A DNA stretch of 64,000 nucleotides from Solibacillus silvestris (GCA_001586195.1 CP014609.1:3256501-3320500); one strand, 5' to 3'. Positions 44,394 through 57,731 are shown, counted from the stretch's first letter. Notes: generated by a model not told the origin, from the letters alone. A program made the numbers and translations.

Positions 44394-45839
44394 TTAACGT
44401 TTATTAATTTCTTCCATTAAGATTTGGTTTGTTAATTGTGGGTTTGCTTGACCTTTAGAAGCTTTCATAATTTGTCCAAGAAGTGCTTTAATCGCACGGT
44501 CCTTACCAGCTTTGAAGTCTTCTACTGATTTTGCATCATTATCAAGAACAGTTGTTACGAAACCACGGATTACTTCCGGATCAGAAATTTGAACTAAGCC
44601 TTTTTCCTTCACAATTTTCGCAGCGTCTCCACCATTCGTTACTAACTCAGTGAATACTTTTTTCGCGATTTTAGAAGAAATTGTACCGTCCGAAATTAAT
44701 TTCACCATACCAGCCAAGTTTTCCGGTGTTAGAGCTGTATTTTTCAGCTCTTTTTGTTCTGCATTTAAGTATGCAGAAATATCACCCATTAACCAGTTAG
44801 CTGATAATTTCGCATCAGCACCTGCGTTTACAGTTGCATCAAAGAAATCTGAAATCTCTTTGTTTACTACAAGTACGTTTGCATCATAATCATTTAAGCC
44901 TAATTCAGAAACATAACGTGCTTTACGAGCATCCGGTAATTCTGGAATCTCGTTACGTACGCGCTCTACCCATTCATCAGAAATTGAAAGACGCACTAAG
45001 TCCGGCTCTGGGAAGTAACGGTAATCATCTGTACCTTCTTTAACACGCATAAGAATTGTTTTACCTGTTTTCTCATCAAAACGGCGTGTTTCCTGCTCAA
45101 TAACGCCACCAGCCATTAATACTTCTGCTTGGCGGATTTCTTCGTGCTCTAAACCACGACGGACAAAGTTGAATGAGTTTAAGTTTTTAAGCTCCGTTTT
45201 CGTACCGAACTCTTCTTGACCGTATGGACGGATTGAAATGTTCGCATCACAACGAAGAGAACCTTCCTCCATACGTACGTCAGAAACGCCTGTATATTGG
45301 ATGATTGATTTTACTTTTTCAAGATAAGCATACGCTTCGTCTGGCGTGCGGATATCCGGCTCAGAAACGATTTCTACTAATGGCGTACCTTGACGGTTTA
45401 AGTCCACTAAAGAATAGCCATCAGCATGCGTTAATTTACCAGCATCTTCTTCCATGTGAAGACGTGTAATACCGATTTTCTTTTTGTAGCCTGGAGTATC
45501 ACCTTTAGCTGGAATTTCGATTTCTACCCAACCGTTTTTACCGATTGGCTTATCAAATTGTGAAATTTGGTAAGCTTTCGGATTGTCCGGATAGAAGTAG
45601 TTTTTACGGTCGAACTTAGTTTCCTGTTCGATTTCCATGTTTAATGCTAAAGAAGCACGCATAGCGTAATCTACTACTTGTTTATTTAATACTGGTAAAA
45701 CACCTGGATAACCAAGGTCGATTACTGTTGTATTTGTGTTTGGTTCCGCACCAAAGTGGTTTGGACTGCTAGAGAAGATTTTTGAGTTTGTTTTTAACTC
45801 AACGTGAATCTCTAAGCCAATGACTGTTTCAAAGTTCAT
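44394..45839 (-). CDS. gatB: Asp/Glu-tRNA amidotransferase subunit B
   Basis: A 481-aa GatB. It carries the kinase-type phosphorylation of misacylated Glu/Asp-tRNA, then directs ammonia from GatA. Family sequences include [14 protein letters not shown] and the [13 protein letters not shown] zinc-region block, and the C-terminal YqeY-like tail is present. In many Firmicutes it is the last gene of gatCAB. Spacing from gatA is one base. It completes the transamidation needed where GlnRS is absent. Confidence 0.95.
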   Translation of the reverse strand: MNFETVIGLEIHVELKTNSKIFSSSPNHFGAEPNTNTTVIDLGYPGVLPVLNKQVVDYAMRASLALNMEIEQETKFDRKNYFYPDNPKAYQISQFDKPIGKNGWVEIEIPAKGDTPGYKKKIGITRLHMEEDAGKLTHADGYSLVDLNRQGTPLVEIVSEPDIRTPDEAYAYLEKVKSIIQYTGVSDVRMEEGSLRCDANISIRPYGQEEFGTKTELKNLNSFNFVRRGLEHEEIRQAEVLMAGGVIEQETRRFDEKTGKTILMRVKEGTDDYRYFPEPDLVRLSISDEWVERVRNEIPELPDARKARYVSELGLNDYDANVLVVNKEISDFFDATVNAGADAKLSANWLMGDISAYLNAEQKELKNTALTPENLAGMVKLISDGTISSKIAKKVFTELVTNGGDAAKIVKEKGLVQISDPEVIRGFVTTVLDNDAKSVEDFKAGKDRAIKALLGQIMKASKGQANPQLTNQILMEEINKR

Positions 45840-45840
45840 T

Positions 45841-47304
45841 TTATTTTACCTCCCATAATGCTGGAGTTTGTTTAGCGAAATCTGTTTGTTGCTCATAAGC
45901 ATATGCCACACGGTAAAGTGTTTCTTCATCGAAATGCTTACCGATAATTTGTAAACCTAATGGTAATCCGTTTTCAAAACCGCATGGAACTGAAATTGCC
46001 GGTACACCTGCTAAATTGATTGGAATTGTTAAAATATCGTTTGCGTACATTGTCATTGGGTCGTCAATGTTTGCACCAATAGCGAATGCTGGTGTTGGTG
46101 CAGTTGGCCCGATGATTACATCATAGTTTTCGAACACTTTGTCATAATCAGCTTTGATTAAAGTACGTGCTTGTTGTGCTTTTTTGTAGTAAGCATCATA
46201 CGTACCAGCTGATAATGAATATGTTCCAAGCATAATACGACGTTTTACCTCATCGCCGAAACCTTCAGCACGAGATTGTTTGTACAGCTCTAATAAGTTT
46301 TTCGCGTTTTCTGAACGGTAGCCGTAACGAATACCATCGAAACGTGAAAGGTTTGAAGATGCTTCTGATGAAGAAAGGATGTAATAAGCTGCTAACGCGT
46401 ATTTAGAGTGTGGTAATGATACCTCTTCTACTGTAGCACCTAACCCTTTTAATACTTCCAATGCATCAAGAACCGACTGTTTTGCTGCTTCGCCAACGCC
46501 TTCACCTAGGAATTCTTTTGGTACAGCAATTTTTAAGCCTTTAATATTACCGTCTAAAGCGGCTGCATAGTTTGGTACAGGCACATCCGCAGAAGTAGAA
46601 TCCATTTCGTCTACACCTGAGATTGCTTCAAGTAATAATGCATTGTCTTTTACATTGCGTGTAATTGGTCCGATTTGGTCTAAAGAAGATGCGAATGCAA
46701 CTAAACCAAAACGAGATACACGACCATATGTAGGTTTCATTCCTACAACACCACAGTAGGCTGCTGGTTGACGGATTGATCCACCCGTATCAGAACCTAG
46801 TGAAAATGGTACTTCACCCGCTGCAACTGCAGCTGCAGATGCACCTGAAGAACCACCTGGCACATGCGAAAGGTTCCATGGGTTTTTAGTTGTTTTATAA
46901 GCCGAGTTTTCATTTGAAGAACCCATTGCGAATTCATCCATATTCAATTTACCGACTGTGATCATGCCTGCATCACGTAATTTTTTTACGATTGTTGCAT
47001 CGTAAATTGGCATAAAACCTTCCAGAATTTTAGAAGCACAAGTTGTTTCCAATCCTTCTGTTACGATATTATCCTTTACGCCAATCGGCATACCGAATAA
47101 TGGACCGCGCTCCTCAAAAGGTACTTGATCTAATTCAGCTGCTTTTGCAGTTGCTTGTTCTTTATTTAATGCTAAGAAAGCTTGTACATCGCCGTCCAAC
47201 TTTTCAATGCGGTCAAACGCTTCTTTTGTTAAATCCGCAATTGTTAGTTCACCCGACTTTAAGCTCTCTTGCAATTGTGCTGATGTGCGCTCAAATACTG
47301 TCAT
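45841..47304 (-). CDS. gatA: Asp/Glu-tRNA amidotransferase subunit A
   Basis: A 487-aa amidase. The Ser-cisSer-Lys triad is present: lysine in GVKDNI, and the serines in [11 protein letters not shown] and [11 protein letters not shown]. It releases ammonia from glutamine for GatB. Start after GGAGG near 47316. It follows gatC by 17 bases. Confidence 0.95.
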   Translation of the reverse strand: MTVFERTSAQLQESLKSGELTIADLTKEAFDRIEKLDGDVQAFLALNKEQATAKAAELDQVPFEERGPLFGMPIGVKDNIVTEGLETTCASKILEGFMPIYDATIVKKLRDAGMITVGKLNMDEFAMGSSNENSAYKTTKNPWNLSHVPGGSSGASAAAVAAGEVPFSLGSDTGGSIRQPAAYCGVVGMKPTYGRVSRFGLVAFASSLDQIGPITRNVKDNALLLEAISGVDEMDSTSADVPVPNYAAALDGNIKGLKIAVPKEFLGEGVGEAAKQSVLDALEVLKGLGATVEEVSLPHSKYALAAYYILSSSEASSNLSRFDGIRYGYRSENAKNLLELYKQSRAEGFGDEVKRRIMLGTYSLSAGTYDAYYKKAQQARTLIKADYDKVFENYDVIIGPTAPTPAFAIGANIDDPMTMYANDILTIPINLAGVPAISVPCGFENGLPLGLQIIGKHFDEETLYRVAYAYEQQTDFAKQTPALWEVK

Positions 47305-47321
47305 GCGAGTGGTTCCTCCTA

Positions 47322-47612
47322 TTACTCCATAATTGATGGTACTTTAATTTGACCTGCTTCTTGTTCTTTTACGTTCAGCATTACTTTTTCAAGAGGTAAG
47401 CCTTCTTTTGCTACGTCCTCACGAAGTACGTTCACTAAAGGTAAAACATGTGAAGTCGGTTCTACATTTGTTGTATCTAATTCATTTAACTGCTCTGCGA
47501 AATCAGTAATTTTCCCTAGTTGTTCAGCAAATTTCTCTGCTTCCTCTTCTGTAATAGCAAGACGAGCTAAGTGTGCTACGTGTTTTACTTCTTCTTTCGA
47601 AATTTTTGCCAT
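47322..47612 (-). CDS. gatC: Asp/Glu-tRNA amidotransferase subunit C
   Basis: A 96-aa GatC, the small subunit that braces GatA on GatB ([31 protein letters not shown]). Its start is preceded by GGAGG, right after the stop of a newly noted small gene. Confidence 0.95.
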   Translation of the reverse strand: MAKISKEEVKHVAHLARLAITEEEAEKFAEQLGKITDFAEQLNELDTTNVEPTSHVLPLVNVLREDVAKEGLPLEKVMLNVKEQEAGQIKVPSIME

Positions 47613-47628
47613 TTGTTACACCTCCAAG

Positions 47629-47754
47629 TTATCGAATCAAATATACCTCGGCAAAATCCGGATCATCCGCCGGGTCTATATGTGGAGTCAGTGATTGTTT
47701 TAGATACCCGCTGATTCTACATAAACCATGCCCATAATGATAACATTTTTCCAT
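47629..47754 (-). CDS. Unannotated 41-aa small protein upstream of gatC
   Basis: A 41-aa frame from ATG at 47754 to TAA at 47629. The sequence starts MEKCYHYGHGLC and ends FAEVYLIR. The first 12 residues hold C4, H6, H9 and C12, spaced like a small zinc site. A GCGGAGAT ribosome binding site lies eight bases before the ATG. The stop is 16 bases before the gatC start, so it is very likely co-transcribed with gatCAB. No homologue is known to me, so the function is unknown; a frame of this length is easily missed by gene callers. The remaining gap (47755-47863) holds no other gene. Confidence 0.65.
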   Translation of the reverse strand: MEKCYHYGHGLCRISGYLKQSLTPHIDPADDPDFAEVYLIR

Positions 47755-47863
47755 GTAAAAATCTCCGCTTTAGGAAAAAATCCAGCAAACAATCCCCCAC
47801 TTATGACGTTTTTTCGCCAAATTAACGCATTAACGTAATGAAGTAGATTTCTTTTACAAAAAG

Positions 47864-47896
47864 AAAATACCACACTCGTAAAAGTATGGTATTTTT
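47864..47896 (-). terminator. Terminator of camS
   Basis: AAAATACCA/TGGTATTTT stem across 23 bp, followed on the minus strand by T residues. Confidence 0.75.
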
Positions 47897-47905
47897 CGAA
47901 AGATT

Positions 47906-49081
47906 TTACTCATAAATATGAATAAAAGGTTCATCTTCATTTGGTTCTTTAATAATCAGTACTTCGGGTCCGTTAACAGAGGTAATGCTCACCGAAATAT
48001 ACAGGTCAAGTGGTAAATGATTAAGCATTAAACCGGTCAAATACTGGGTAAATCCTGTAATTTCAGCTGTTCCGTAAAACTGGATCGGAATTTCGATATC
48101 AAGCTTCTGGACCTTTTTGTTCTGGTAAAAGCCAGTCGCAAACACGCTCGTGAAGTTTGAGAAATACTTGTCGACATCTTGTTTGAAGTTTTGGAAATTC
48201 GTATTCAGGTCACGATATACATCATCCGGTGAACTCATTGGGAAAGTAACGTATTTTTCATCGATTACCTTCCATTCACCCAATTCTGTCTTTCCTTTAT
48301 CCGCAAAATTATAGTCCGTATACGTTCCCGGCACAATTGCATTTCTTTCAGCTTGTTTAAATAGAGCAATGACGATTGGAACATCTGCCAGTTCCGGACG
48401 GGCACGCAATCGATTGATCACTTCCTGCGCTATTTTTTTACCTTCTGCATCTATTTTTGCATCCGGAATTTTCTCTTCAAAAAATTCTCCATACTGCTCT
48501 TTTTGATAATAGTAAACTGAATTTAATGCTAAACCGATTGAAACACCAGCCAGCTTTACTTTGTTCTCATCGGTTTTTGTTAAATAATTTTGTTCCACAA
48601 TATGTGCCAAATAAACTGGCGCTTCTGTCGCTTTTACAGTCGGATCCATTTCCTTGCCTGTCGCCTCATCCACACTTGATGGGTTTAGACCTTGGTACTC
48701 CGGTCCTTTATCTTCAGTTTGATTTGGACGGGCCAGCCAGTATTTCAATGTTTCTTCATCTAAATACTGACCTTCCTGGAAGTAATAGTTTTCCGTATCA
48801 AAATGATTTTGCGAAATACGCATTAAGCCTGTTTCGACTTCCTTCATATCGTACTTCGTATAAATATTGGAAACAACTAAACCACGGCTTGCACTTTCCT
48901 TATATGGAATCAATGTACGATAAAATTTATCGTTTATTTGCATATTCGGGATAATTGTTGTTTCCACAGCTTGTTCTGTATCTGATTCTTGCGTCAGTTC
49001 TGTATCAGGTGTGAGGTTTGGCGCACACGCTGACAACATCGCCGCTACAATTATCGCAGGTATCCAGCGATAACGTTTCAT
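47906..49081 (-). CDS. camS: CamS-family sex-pheromone lipoprotein (YerH)
   Basis: A 391-aa lipoprotein with signal IIVAAMLSAC (C19). In staphylococci and enterococci the signal-peptide tail of such proteins is released as a peptide pheromone; B. subtilis YerH is the orthologue in the same position. Domain features: VNIYTKYDMKEVETGLM-type repeats of the CamS family. It follows ligA by 18 bases and ends the pcrB-pcrA-ligA operon at the terminator. Its physiological role in bacilli is unclear. Confidence 0.88.
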   Translation of the reverse strand: MKRYRWIPAIIVAAMLSACAPNLTPDTELTQESDTEQAVETTIIPNMQINDKFYRTLIPYKESASRGLVVSNIYTKYDMKEVETGLMRISQNHFDTENYYFQEGQYLDEETLKYWLARPNQTEDKGPEYQGLNPSSVDEATGKEMDPTVKATEAPVYLAHIVEQNYLTKTDENKVKLAGVSIGLALNSVYYYQKEQYGEFFEEKIPDAKIDAEGKKIAQEVINRLRARPELADVPIVIALFKQAERNAIVPGTYTDYNFADKGKTELGEWKVIDEKYVTFPMSSPDDVYRDLNTNFQNFKQDVDKYFSNFTSVFATGFYQNKKVQKLDIEIPIQFYGTAEITGFTQYLTGLMLNHLPLDLYISVSITSVNGPEVLIIKEPNEDEPFIHIYE

Positions 49082-49099
49082 GAGAGCAAGTCCCCTTTA

Positions 49100-51109
<2,010 letters not shown>

Positions 51110-53368
51110 CTAAGCTTTCGTAATCGGTGCAAATTTCGCTAGCAGACGTTTTATTCCAGTCGGTGATGGGAAAGCGATATCCAGTTCCATGCCATCCCCT
51201 TCACCTTTTACACTTACGACCATACCGACGCCCCATTTACCATGGGCTGCTTTGTCGCCTACTTTCCAGTCAAACTTATCCCCGCCTGTAGAATTAAGTC
51301 GTGATGTTTGGGAAGCAGGTGCCTGCACGCTTCCTAATGAACGCTTCGGCATACGGTCATAACGGTTCGATTTAAATGGCAGTGAATCATCACGATATGA
51401 TGTAGTATTTGCTTTTGAAACTTGCTCTAACACATTTTCATCAATTTCGCGTAAAAAACGTGATGGGGCATTGTATCCTGTACGACCAAAAATTGTACGA
51501 GAACCCGCACAAGACAAGTATAGACGCTGCTCTGCCCGAGTTGCGCCGACATACATCAAGCGCCGTTCTTCGGCCATTTCATCTTCACTTTCCAATGAAC
51601 GTGAATGCGGGAATATATTTTCCTCCATCCCGATAATGAACACAACAGGGAACTCCAGCCCTTTTGCGGCATGCATCGTCATTAAAATAATCGTACCTTT
51701 CGCTTTTTCTTCTTCATCTAAAGAATCAATATCTGCAATAAGTGCCAGGTCCGTTAAAAACGCTACTAATGACTGGTCTTCACTGCGCGCTTCAAAAGCC
51801 TGTGTTACTGTTAAAAATTCTTCGATATTTTCCAAGCGGCTTTCTGCTTCAATCGACTTTTCCGCTTTCAGCATTTGGCGGTATCCTGATTTTTCAAGCA
51901 CTTCTTCCACAATCTCTGTAACCGATAATTCCTGCTGACGATCACTCAATGAACGAATCATATTGTAGAAATTTTCAGCTGAAGTGGCTGCTTTGCCTGA
52001 AAGCCCCATAAATACAAGCTCACCCATCGCATCAAAGATTGATCGGTCGCGCTCCATTGCATAGACAAGCATTTTATCAAATGAAGTCGCACCAATCGCA
52101 CGTTTTGGTTCATTGATAATTCTCGCCAATGACAGGTCATCATCATTGTTTGCAATTAAACGTAAGTAAGCGAGTAAGTCTTTAATTTCTTTTCGATCAT
52201 AGAACTTTGTACCGCCAACAATCTGGTAGTTCATATTCGATTTTACGAGCACATCCTCCATCACACGTGACTGTGCGTTTGTACGGTATAAAATCGCAAA
52301 ATCATCCAGCTTGTAATCTTCATCCTTCATGAGTTTTTGAATCGTACGTACAACATATTGTGCTTCATCCTGCTCATTTCCCGCTTTGTAAAGCTGGATC
52401 ATTTCGCCTTCCGGATTTTCTGTTCTCAGTACTTTTTTATAGCGGTCTTTATTCTTTTCAATTACGCTGTTTGCCGCTTGTAAAATACGTTTTGTGGAAC
52501 GGTAGTTTTGCTCAAGCATAATCACCTTTGCTTCTTTGTAATCTTTTTCGAATGATAATATATTCGAAATATCAGCACCTCGCCAACGATAGATCGATTG
52601 GTCCGAATCCCCGACAACACAAATATTACGGAATTTCTTCGCCAATAATTGCACGAGCAAATATTGAGATTTGTTCGTATCTTGATACTCATCAACATGA
52701 ATGTACTGGAATTTGTTTTGATAAAACTCAAGCACATCCGGCGCTTCTTTAAATAGACGGATTGTCAGCATAATTAAATCGTCAAAATCGAGACTTTGAT
52801 TTTGTCTTAATCGTTTCTGATAGCCTTTATATACTTGTGCGACAATCTTTTCAAAAGGATTATGCGGATTCATATTCTCTTCAAACCCATCCACAGTAAT
52901 GCACTCGTTTTTTGCAGAACTGATCGTGTTTAAGATTGCACGCGGGTCATATTTTTTAGGATCTATATTATCCTGCTTCAATATATTTTTTATAACCGTC
53001 AGCTGATCTGAACTATCTAAAATTGAGAAGCTTTTCGAATAGCCGATCCGGTCAATATTGCGTCGCAAAATGCGTACACACATTGAGTGGAATGTGGATA
53101 CCCACATGCTTTCCGTTGTCCCGTTTCCTAAAATCCCGTCAATTCTCTCACGCATTTCACGGGCAGCTTTATTTGTAAATGTAATGGCCAAAATTTTTGA
53201 AGGGTATACTTCACGCTCAACGACTAAATAGGCGATACGGTGAGTCAGTACCCTTGTTTTCCCAGAGCCGGCCCCTGCCATAATTAGGAGCGGGCCTTCT
53301 GTTGTTTTCACCGCTTCAGCTTGCTGTGGATTCATTCCCGCTACTAAATTTTTTGCTATATGCTCCAT
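51110..53368 (-). CDS. pcrA: ATP-dependent DNA helicase PcrA
   Basis: A 752-aa superfamily-1A helicase. Walker A is [11 protein letters not shown], motif Ia [11 protein letters not shown], motif [10 protein letters not shown], motif [16 protein letters not shown], motif [10 protein letters not shown] and motif [15 protein letters not shown]. The C-terminal tail has the RNA-polymerase-binding Tudor-type end. It is essential in Firmicutes for rolling-circle replication and repair. Ends nine bases before ligA. Confidence 0.95.
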   Translation of the reverse strand: MEHIAKNLVAGMNPQQAEAVKTTEGPLLIMAGAGSGKTRVLTHRIAYLVVEREVYPSKILAITFTNKAAREMRERIDGILGNGTTESMWVSTFHSMCVRILRRNIDRIGYSKSFSILDSSDQLTVIKNILKQDNIDPKKYDPRAILNTISSAKNECITVDGFEENMNPHNPFEKIVAQVYKGYQKRLRQNQSLDFDDLIMLTIRLFKEAPDVLEFYQNKFQYIHVDEYQDTNKSQYLLVQLLAKKFRNICVVGDSDQSIYRWRGADISNILSFEKDYKEAKVIMLEQNYRSTKRILQAANSVIEKNKDRYKKVLRTENPEGEMIQLYKAGNEQDEAQYVVRTIQKLMKDEDYKLDDFAILYRTNAQSRVMEDVLVKSNMNYQIVGGTKFYDRKEIKDLLAYLRLIANNDDDLSLARIINEPKRAIGATSFDKMLVYAMERDRSIFDAMGELVFMGLSGKAATSAENFYNMIRSLSDRQQELSVTEIVEEVLEKSGYRQMLKAEKSIEAESRLENIEEFLTVTQAFEARSEDQSLVAFLTDLALIADIDSLDEEEKAKGTIILMTMHAAKGLEFPVVFIIGMEENIFPHSRSLESEDEMAEERRLMYVGATRAEQRLYLSCAGSRTIFGRTGYNAPSRFLREIDENVLEQVSKANTTSYRDDSLPFKSNRYDRMPKRSLGSVQAPASQTSRLNSTGGDKFDWKVGDKAAHGKWGVGMVVSVKGEGDGMELDIAFPSPTGIKRLLAKFAPITKA

Positions 53369-53403
53369 ATTGCACCTTCCTATCTAAAGAACATTTGTTC
53401 CTA

Positions 53404-54093
53404 TTATATAACACTTTTCACTGCTTGTACGGTTTTTAATGCCGCTTTTAAATCATCATAAATAATATTTCCGACAACTACGGTATTGGCATATGCAGCC
53501 ATTTCTTTCGCCTGTTCTACGGACGTAATGCCGCCTCCATAAAAAAGCTTTGTTTCATTTAAAACTTCGGCAGTTGCTTTGACCATTTCGATATCACCAT
53601 ATGCACCGCTGTACTCTAAATAAAAAATAGGCAATTTAAAATAGTTTTCCGCCATTCGTGCATAGGCCACTACATCTTCCACCGTCAAATCCGTTTTCGC
53701 ATCTGTTACTTGCGCTACTTTACAATCGGGATTCAGTACACAATAGCCCTCCGCTACGAGCTCTTCCCAAATTAGTACATCGCCATATTCTTTAATCGCT
53801 TCATGATGCAAATCTTTCACCCATTTTGTATCACGGCTATTCAACACTGACGGAATGAAGTAATAATCATATCCTGGTGTAATGCTATCAACGTTTGAAA
53901 TTTCCAGCGCAATCGGTACTGAAAAACGACGTACACGGACGAGCAGATCCAGAACGCCATCCAACGTCACATCATCTGTCCCACCTACTAAAATAACATC
54001 CGTTCCCGATTCACAAATCTGCTCTAATGCCTCATCCGTAATTTCCTTAGCAGGGTCCAGTTTAAATACATGTCTCCAGTTTAAATATTCCAT
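53404..54093 (-). CDS. pcrB: Heptaprenylglyceryl phosphate synthase
   Basis: A 229-aa TIM-barrel prenyltransferase that couples heptaprenyl diphosphate to glycerol-1-phosphate. Family motifs are [32 protein letters not shown] and [15 protein letters not shown]. Start 54093 fits AGGTGG and the B. subtilis length (228 aa). It begins the pcrB-pcrA-ligA-camS operon. Confidence 0.93.
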   Translation of the reverse strand: MEYLNWRHVFKLDPAKEITDEALEQICESGTDVILVGGTDDVTLDGVLDLLVRVRRFSVPIALEISNVDSITPGYDYYFIPSVLNSRDTKWVKDLHHEAIKEYGDVLIWEELVAEGYCVLNPDCKVAQVTDAKTDLTVEDVVAYARMAENYFKLPIFYLEYSGAYGDIEMVKATAEVLNETKLFYGGGITSVEQAKEMAAYANTVVVGNIIYDDLKAALKTVQAVKSVI

Positions 54094-54191
54094 GAATATA
54101 TCCACCTATTCTCAAAATTTTTATATTGAACTTTCCATTATCTTTGTTTTTATTGACCATCTCTTAGTATAACGAAATTCGTTGAAATATT

Positions 54192-54225
54192 AAAAGACTG
54201 AGCGGATAAATCTGCTCAGTCTTTT
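54192..54225 (-). terminator. Terminator between yerC and pcrB
   Basis: AAAAGACTGAGC/GCTCAGTCTTTT, a perfect 12-bp stem with T residues on the minus strand. Confidence 0.85.
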
Positions 54226-54267
54226 AAGCTTGCTCATGTATTTATGATTGGGCGCATTGGCGCTTCA

Positions 54268-54582
54268 TTACTTTGACGTAAATGGCTTTTCGTCTGGATA
54301 AAGACGGCCCAGCATTTCATCATAAGTGTCATTCCCGTAATCAAAGCAACGGCGTACACGGGAAATTGTTGCTGTTGAAGCACCCGTTTCTTTTTTAATT
54401 GTTTCATACGTTTTTTTCAAACGTAATAAATGTGCAACTTCAAATCGCTGTGCCAATGATTGAATTTCACTAATTGTGCACAAATCATCGAAAAATTTAT
54501 AGCATTCCTCAATATCCTTTAACTCTAGGACTGCTTTAAACAACTGATCTGTTTGATGACCGCGAATTTTTTCAATTTGCAT
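54268..54582 (-). CDS. yerC: TrpR-like YerC/YecD family DNA-binding protein
   Basis: A 104-aa all-helical protein with the TrpR fold. The DNA-binding helix is TGASTATISRVRRCFDYG. In B. subtilis YerC is a small transcriptional regulator upstream of pcrB. No ligand motif for tryptophan is obvious. Start after GGTGGGC. Confidence 0.88.
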   Translation of the reverse strand: MQIEKIRGHQTDQLFKAVLELKDIEECYKFFDDLCTISEIQSLAQRFEVAHLLRLKKTYETIKKETGASTATISRVRRCFDYGNDTYDEMLGRLYPDEKPFTSK

Positions 54583-54600
54583 GTGCCCACCATTTCCTCT

Positions 54601-55659
54601 CTACTCTGAATATATAACAGAAGCCGCTAGACCTGGAGATGTTGGTACGAAATGTATCCATGTCTTTCCTTGAACTAATTTTACTTCCGTTCCATCTTCT
54701 TCGACTGCCACCAGCAGGCCATCTGCATTTTTCCATTTCACTTCACGTATCGTCCCTGCTTGAGCTACATACGCATTGCCGCCACCAGTAATTGTAATCT
54801 CGCGTCGACCGGCATTATCTACAATTTGATGAGGCATTTCAAAAAATAAAATATTAGCTAATTCGATGGATTCATTTGTCTCGTAATCGACTGTTTCTAC
54901 ATTTGCAGAATAACGCTTGTACTGATTCGTTTCGGCATTGTATACATACTGACTATTAAATGAACCGCTATTATTGTATTTCATCGATATTTCATTAGCT
55001 GTTGTTCCTATTTTAACATTATCTTCGGCTTCATAAAATGGGTAGGACACTTTTTTCTGATAAAGTAGTGAAGTCCCTACTTTTTCAGCACCAGCCTTTA
55101 CATTTTCGCCCGAAATATAAGAATTGTGAGGAGCAACCCGTGTCGATGAACGTTTAAAGAAAGTACCATCATAGTGCATTCCATTAATATTATCGACTAC
55201 TCTTTGTGAAAGCATCGATTTTGCTTCTGGACTATAGCCATGCGCAATATAAAATGCGTCCAGCCCTTTTGCAATATCAATAAAGTATGAACGTGCACTG
55301 CGGATCGGTCCGATAGATTCAGGAATTTCTGACTGATAAAGAGCTAAAAAGCGTGTTACATCACCTTCCGCCAGCATTTCATACACGACATCCGCCTGTG
55401 CAAGTCCGGATTGCGGGCGTGCTTGCGGATGGTTATTGATTGTGGCCAGTATTGGGCGCATCGTCACTTCCTCTGCCACTCGTTCCCCAGTAAACGGCGT
55501 TACAAAGGGCAGTACTTCTTCAGCCTCCGCTACAATAATATCTTTCTCTACTTCGTTTTCTTCTATCTCTACAGCAGGTTCCTCTGTTTGTTCTTTATCT
55601 GAACAACCTGTCGCTAAGGTTATGCCTAATAGTGTTAACATGAATATACTGCGTTTCAT
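54601..55659 (-). CDS. yerB: DUF3048 lipoprotein YerB
   Basis: A 352-aa lipoprotein with signal TLATGC (C19), then an acidic linker and a DUF3048 domain with RPILATINNHPQARPQSGLAQADVVYEMLAEGDVTR. The C-terminus has TGGGNAYVAQAGTIREVKWKNADG. The family is thought to bind cell-wall material; the function is not established. Order yerA-yerB-yerC as in B. subtilis. Confidence 0.85.
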   Translation of the reverse strand: MKRSIFMLTLLGITLATGCSDKEQTEEPAVEIEENEVEKDIIVAEAEEVLPFVTPFTGERVAEEVTMRPILATINNHPQARPQSGLAQADVVYEMLAEGDVTRFLALYQSEIPESIGPIRSARSYFIDIAKGLDAFYIAHGYSPEAKSMLSQRVVDNINGMHYDGTFFKRSSTRVAPHNSYISGENVKAGAEKVGTSLLYQKKVSYPFYEAEDNVKIGTTANEISMKYNNSGSFNSQYVYNAETNQYKRYSANVETVDYETNESIELANILFFEMPHQIVDNAGRREITITGGGNAYVAQAGTIREVKWKNADGLLVAVEEDGTEVKLVQGKTWIHFVPTSPGLAASVIYSE

Positions 55660-55686
55660 CGTGCTACTCCTCTCGTTTTTTCAGGT

Positions 55687-57420
55687 TTATCGCATTACAG
55701 CAGGTAGCATAACCTTATTTTTCATGACATCAAAAATCCCACGTGTCGTAATTCGAATATACGGTAAATGTGTCGATTGTAAAAACAGCAATGTGTAAAT
55801 TGCATCTGTATGGTGATATCCACGTTTTTTCAAAGCACTCTTCAATGCTAGCTCAAGCGGAATTACTTCATCAACGGTTCCATCATAAATAGAGCCGGCC
55901 AAAGTTAAAGGAATACTTGTCACAATTTTATCATCCTCTACAAGTACAATCCCGCCATTCATTTTCTTCAATTCTTGAAAAGCGTACTGCATATCCTGCA
56001 CCGATTTTCCTATTAAAATAATATCTCCAGTATTGGAATACGATGAGGCAAAGCCTTTTACATGTGTCGCAAATCCTTTAATCATCGTATTAATACGCCA
56101 TTTTCCATTGCGGTCGACAAGCATTAAATAGCTTTCATCATGGTCTGTTGATAATGTATGTTGATAATGACCGAAATTTTTTATACTATACGGCTTCGTA
56201 ATAACATCATTCACCATTTCAACGCCAATCGGCATCGAAAATTGAAAATCTCCTTCGTGCAAATCAAAATCGATTTTCAGATCACCGAATAGGGATAAGT
56301 CAACTTCCGGAAATGCTTTCAAATCTGTATTGTCGCGTTTTAGCCATACTCCTTTTGAAATTACTGCTTCAGGTGTCGGCGAATGTTCGTCCGCCAAAAT
56401 ATTAATATTTGCATAACGACCTGTAGCAAGTAACCCATGCAAATTGGTCATATTATAATATCTCGCAACATTATAGCTTGCCATATTATAAGCATCAACT
56501 GGGCGCACACCTGCTTCAAGGGCTGCCCGAATACATTTATCCATCACACCATCTTCATGGAAACTCGGTGTGGAGCCATCTGTTGTCATCATTAAATGAT
56601 CGAATATTTCATAGCCTTTATCGACAACCGCTTTTAATAGGTGAGGCAAATCCGGGCGAATCGATGAATAGCGAAGTGTAACAGCATATCCATGCAGTAT
56701 ACGCGCTTCAATATCTTCAATTGTCATAGATTCATGGTCACCATCGACTCCTAGTAAACGCATTTTAGCCAACGTTTTTTCGGATGCTCCCGGTAAATGT
56801 CCTTCGATTTTTTTCCCCTTATGCTTAGCTGCCTGAATCCAGTAAAGCATCTGATCATCCCCGCGCATCAGACGAGGCCATCCTGTCAATTCCCCGCCAA
56901 GCAATACGTCATGACGGTCAAGCCACTCCAAGACCGAGGCATTTGAGTAAAGTTCCCTCTCATTTTCAAGTTCAGTTTGGGAATCGAAACGACTCCACCA
57001 GTAAAATGAAAATGGCAATTTAGCAAGCTCATCCATAAAAGAAAACGCTTTCTTATTTTTCATCAATGAAACAAGTGTCATATTGTCTGAAATAAATGTA
57101 GTCGTGCCGGTCTGTGCACTAAACTCTGCGAAACTGTGGGGATTGTACAATTGGAAAGGATGTACGTGCGGCTCAATATAACCTGGTACTACTACTTTCC
57201 CTGCCAAATCAACAACCTCTGTCCCTTCTATATTTGCAGGCATTTCCTTACCAACATATACGATGCGATCATTGGATATCCAGATGTTACCTGTTGCCCA
57301 ACTTTTCATCATACTATGTAAGTATTTAGCATTTTTTAAAACTATATTCGGAGCAGCATGCCCGTCAATGATACTAACTTGCTCTCTTATATTACTTAAC
57401 TTCCAACTAATTTTCGGCAT
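55687..57420 (-). CDS. yerA: Adenine deaminase-like amidohydrolase YerA
   Basis: A 577-aa amidohydrolase of the adenine deaminase family (B. subtilis YerA, 580 aa). The metal-binding block is VVVPGYIEPHVHPFQL at about 75-90, with EGHLPGAS-type histidine and FDHLMMTTDGSTPS further along. It may be a purine/pterin deaminase; in B. subtilis the activity of YerA is not settled. The M at 57420 follows AAAGGAG; a longer TTG start lies on that site. No close neighbour in purine salvage is present. Confidence 0.82.
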   Translation of the reverse strand: MPKISWKLSNIREQVSIIDGHAAPNIVLKNAKYLHSMMKSWATGNIWISNDRIVYVGKEMPANIEGTEVVDLAGKVVVPGYIEPHVHPFQLYNPHSFAEFSAQTGTTTFISDNMTLVSLMKNKKAFSFMDELAKLPFSFYWWSRFDSQTELENERELYSNASVLEWLDRHDVLLGGELTGWPRLMRGDDQMLYWIQAAKHKGKKIEGHLPGASEKTLAKMRLLGVDGDHESMTIEDIEARILHGYAVTLRYSSIRPDLPHLLKAVVDKGYEIFDHLMMTTDGSTPSFHEDGVMDKCIRAALEAGVRPVDAYNMASYNVARYYNMTNLHGLLATGRYANINILADEHSPTPEAVISKGVWLKRDNTDLKAFPEVDLSLFGDLKIDFDLHEGDFQFSMPIGVEMVNDVITKPYSIKNFGHYQHTLSTDHDESYLMLVDRNGKWRINTMIKGFATHVKGFASSYSNTGDIILIGKSVQDMQYAFQELKKMNGGIVLVEDDKIVTSIPLTLAGSIYDGTVDEVIPLELALKSALKKRGYHHTDAIYTLLFLQSTHLPYIRITTRGIFDVMKNKVMLPAVMR

Positions 57421-57519
57421 TTTCTGCACTCCTTTCAATTTTTACACCTAATATAAAGACGCTTATAACTTTTCCAAGATGCTAAACCAGCTCTAAAAAA
57501 TATCCTGCTGCGATTCAAG

Positions 57520-57556
57520 TAGCTTCAGCAATTGTCTTTAACAGCTGCTGAAGCTA
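57520..57556. repeat. Perfect 11-bp inverted repeat in the yerA upstream gap
   Basis: TAGCTTCAGCA (57520-57530) pairs with TGCTGAAGCTA (57546-57556). No T run follows on either strand, so it is not a typical terminator. The rest of 57421-57731 has no gene I can support. Confidence 0.5.
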
Positions 57557-57731
57557 GATTAAATGCGTATCGATTTAAAAGAAAAACACATACTTAGTTC
57601 AATATATTTTGCTTTATGTAGGCAATTGCTACAATATTCCTTTTGGTGAATTAATCGTAACATAGCACTTTCATAAAGCAAAGTGTTTCCAAAATAATTT
57701 TTAAATTTTCTAAAAAAAGGAGGAAACATAA

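Noticed and set aside
47640-47745. Structured RNA leader (T-box-like) before gatC
   Set aside because: Base pairing is seen, but the same bases form a small coding gene with a good ribosome binding site, and no T-box sequence is present.
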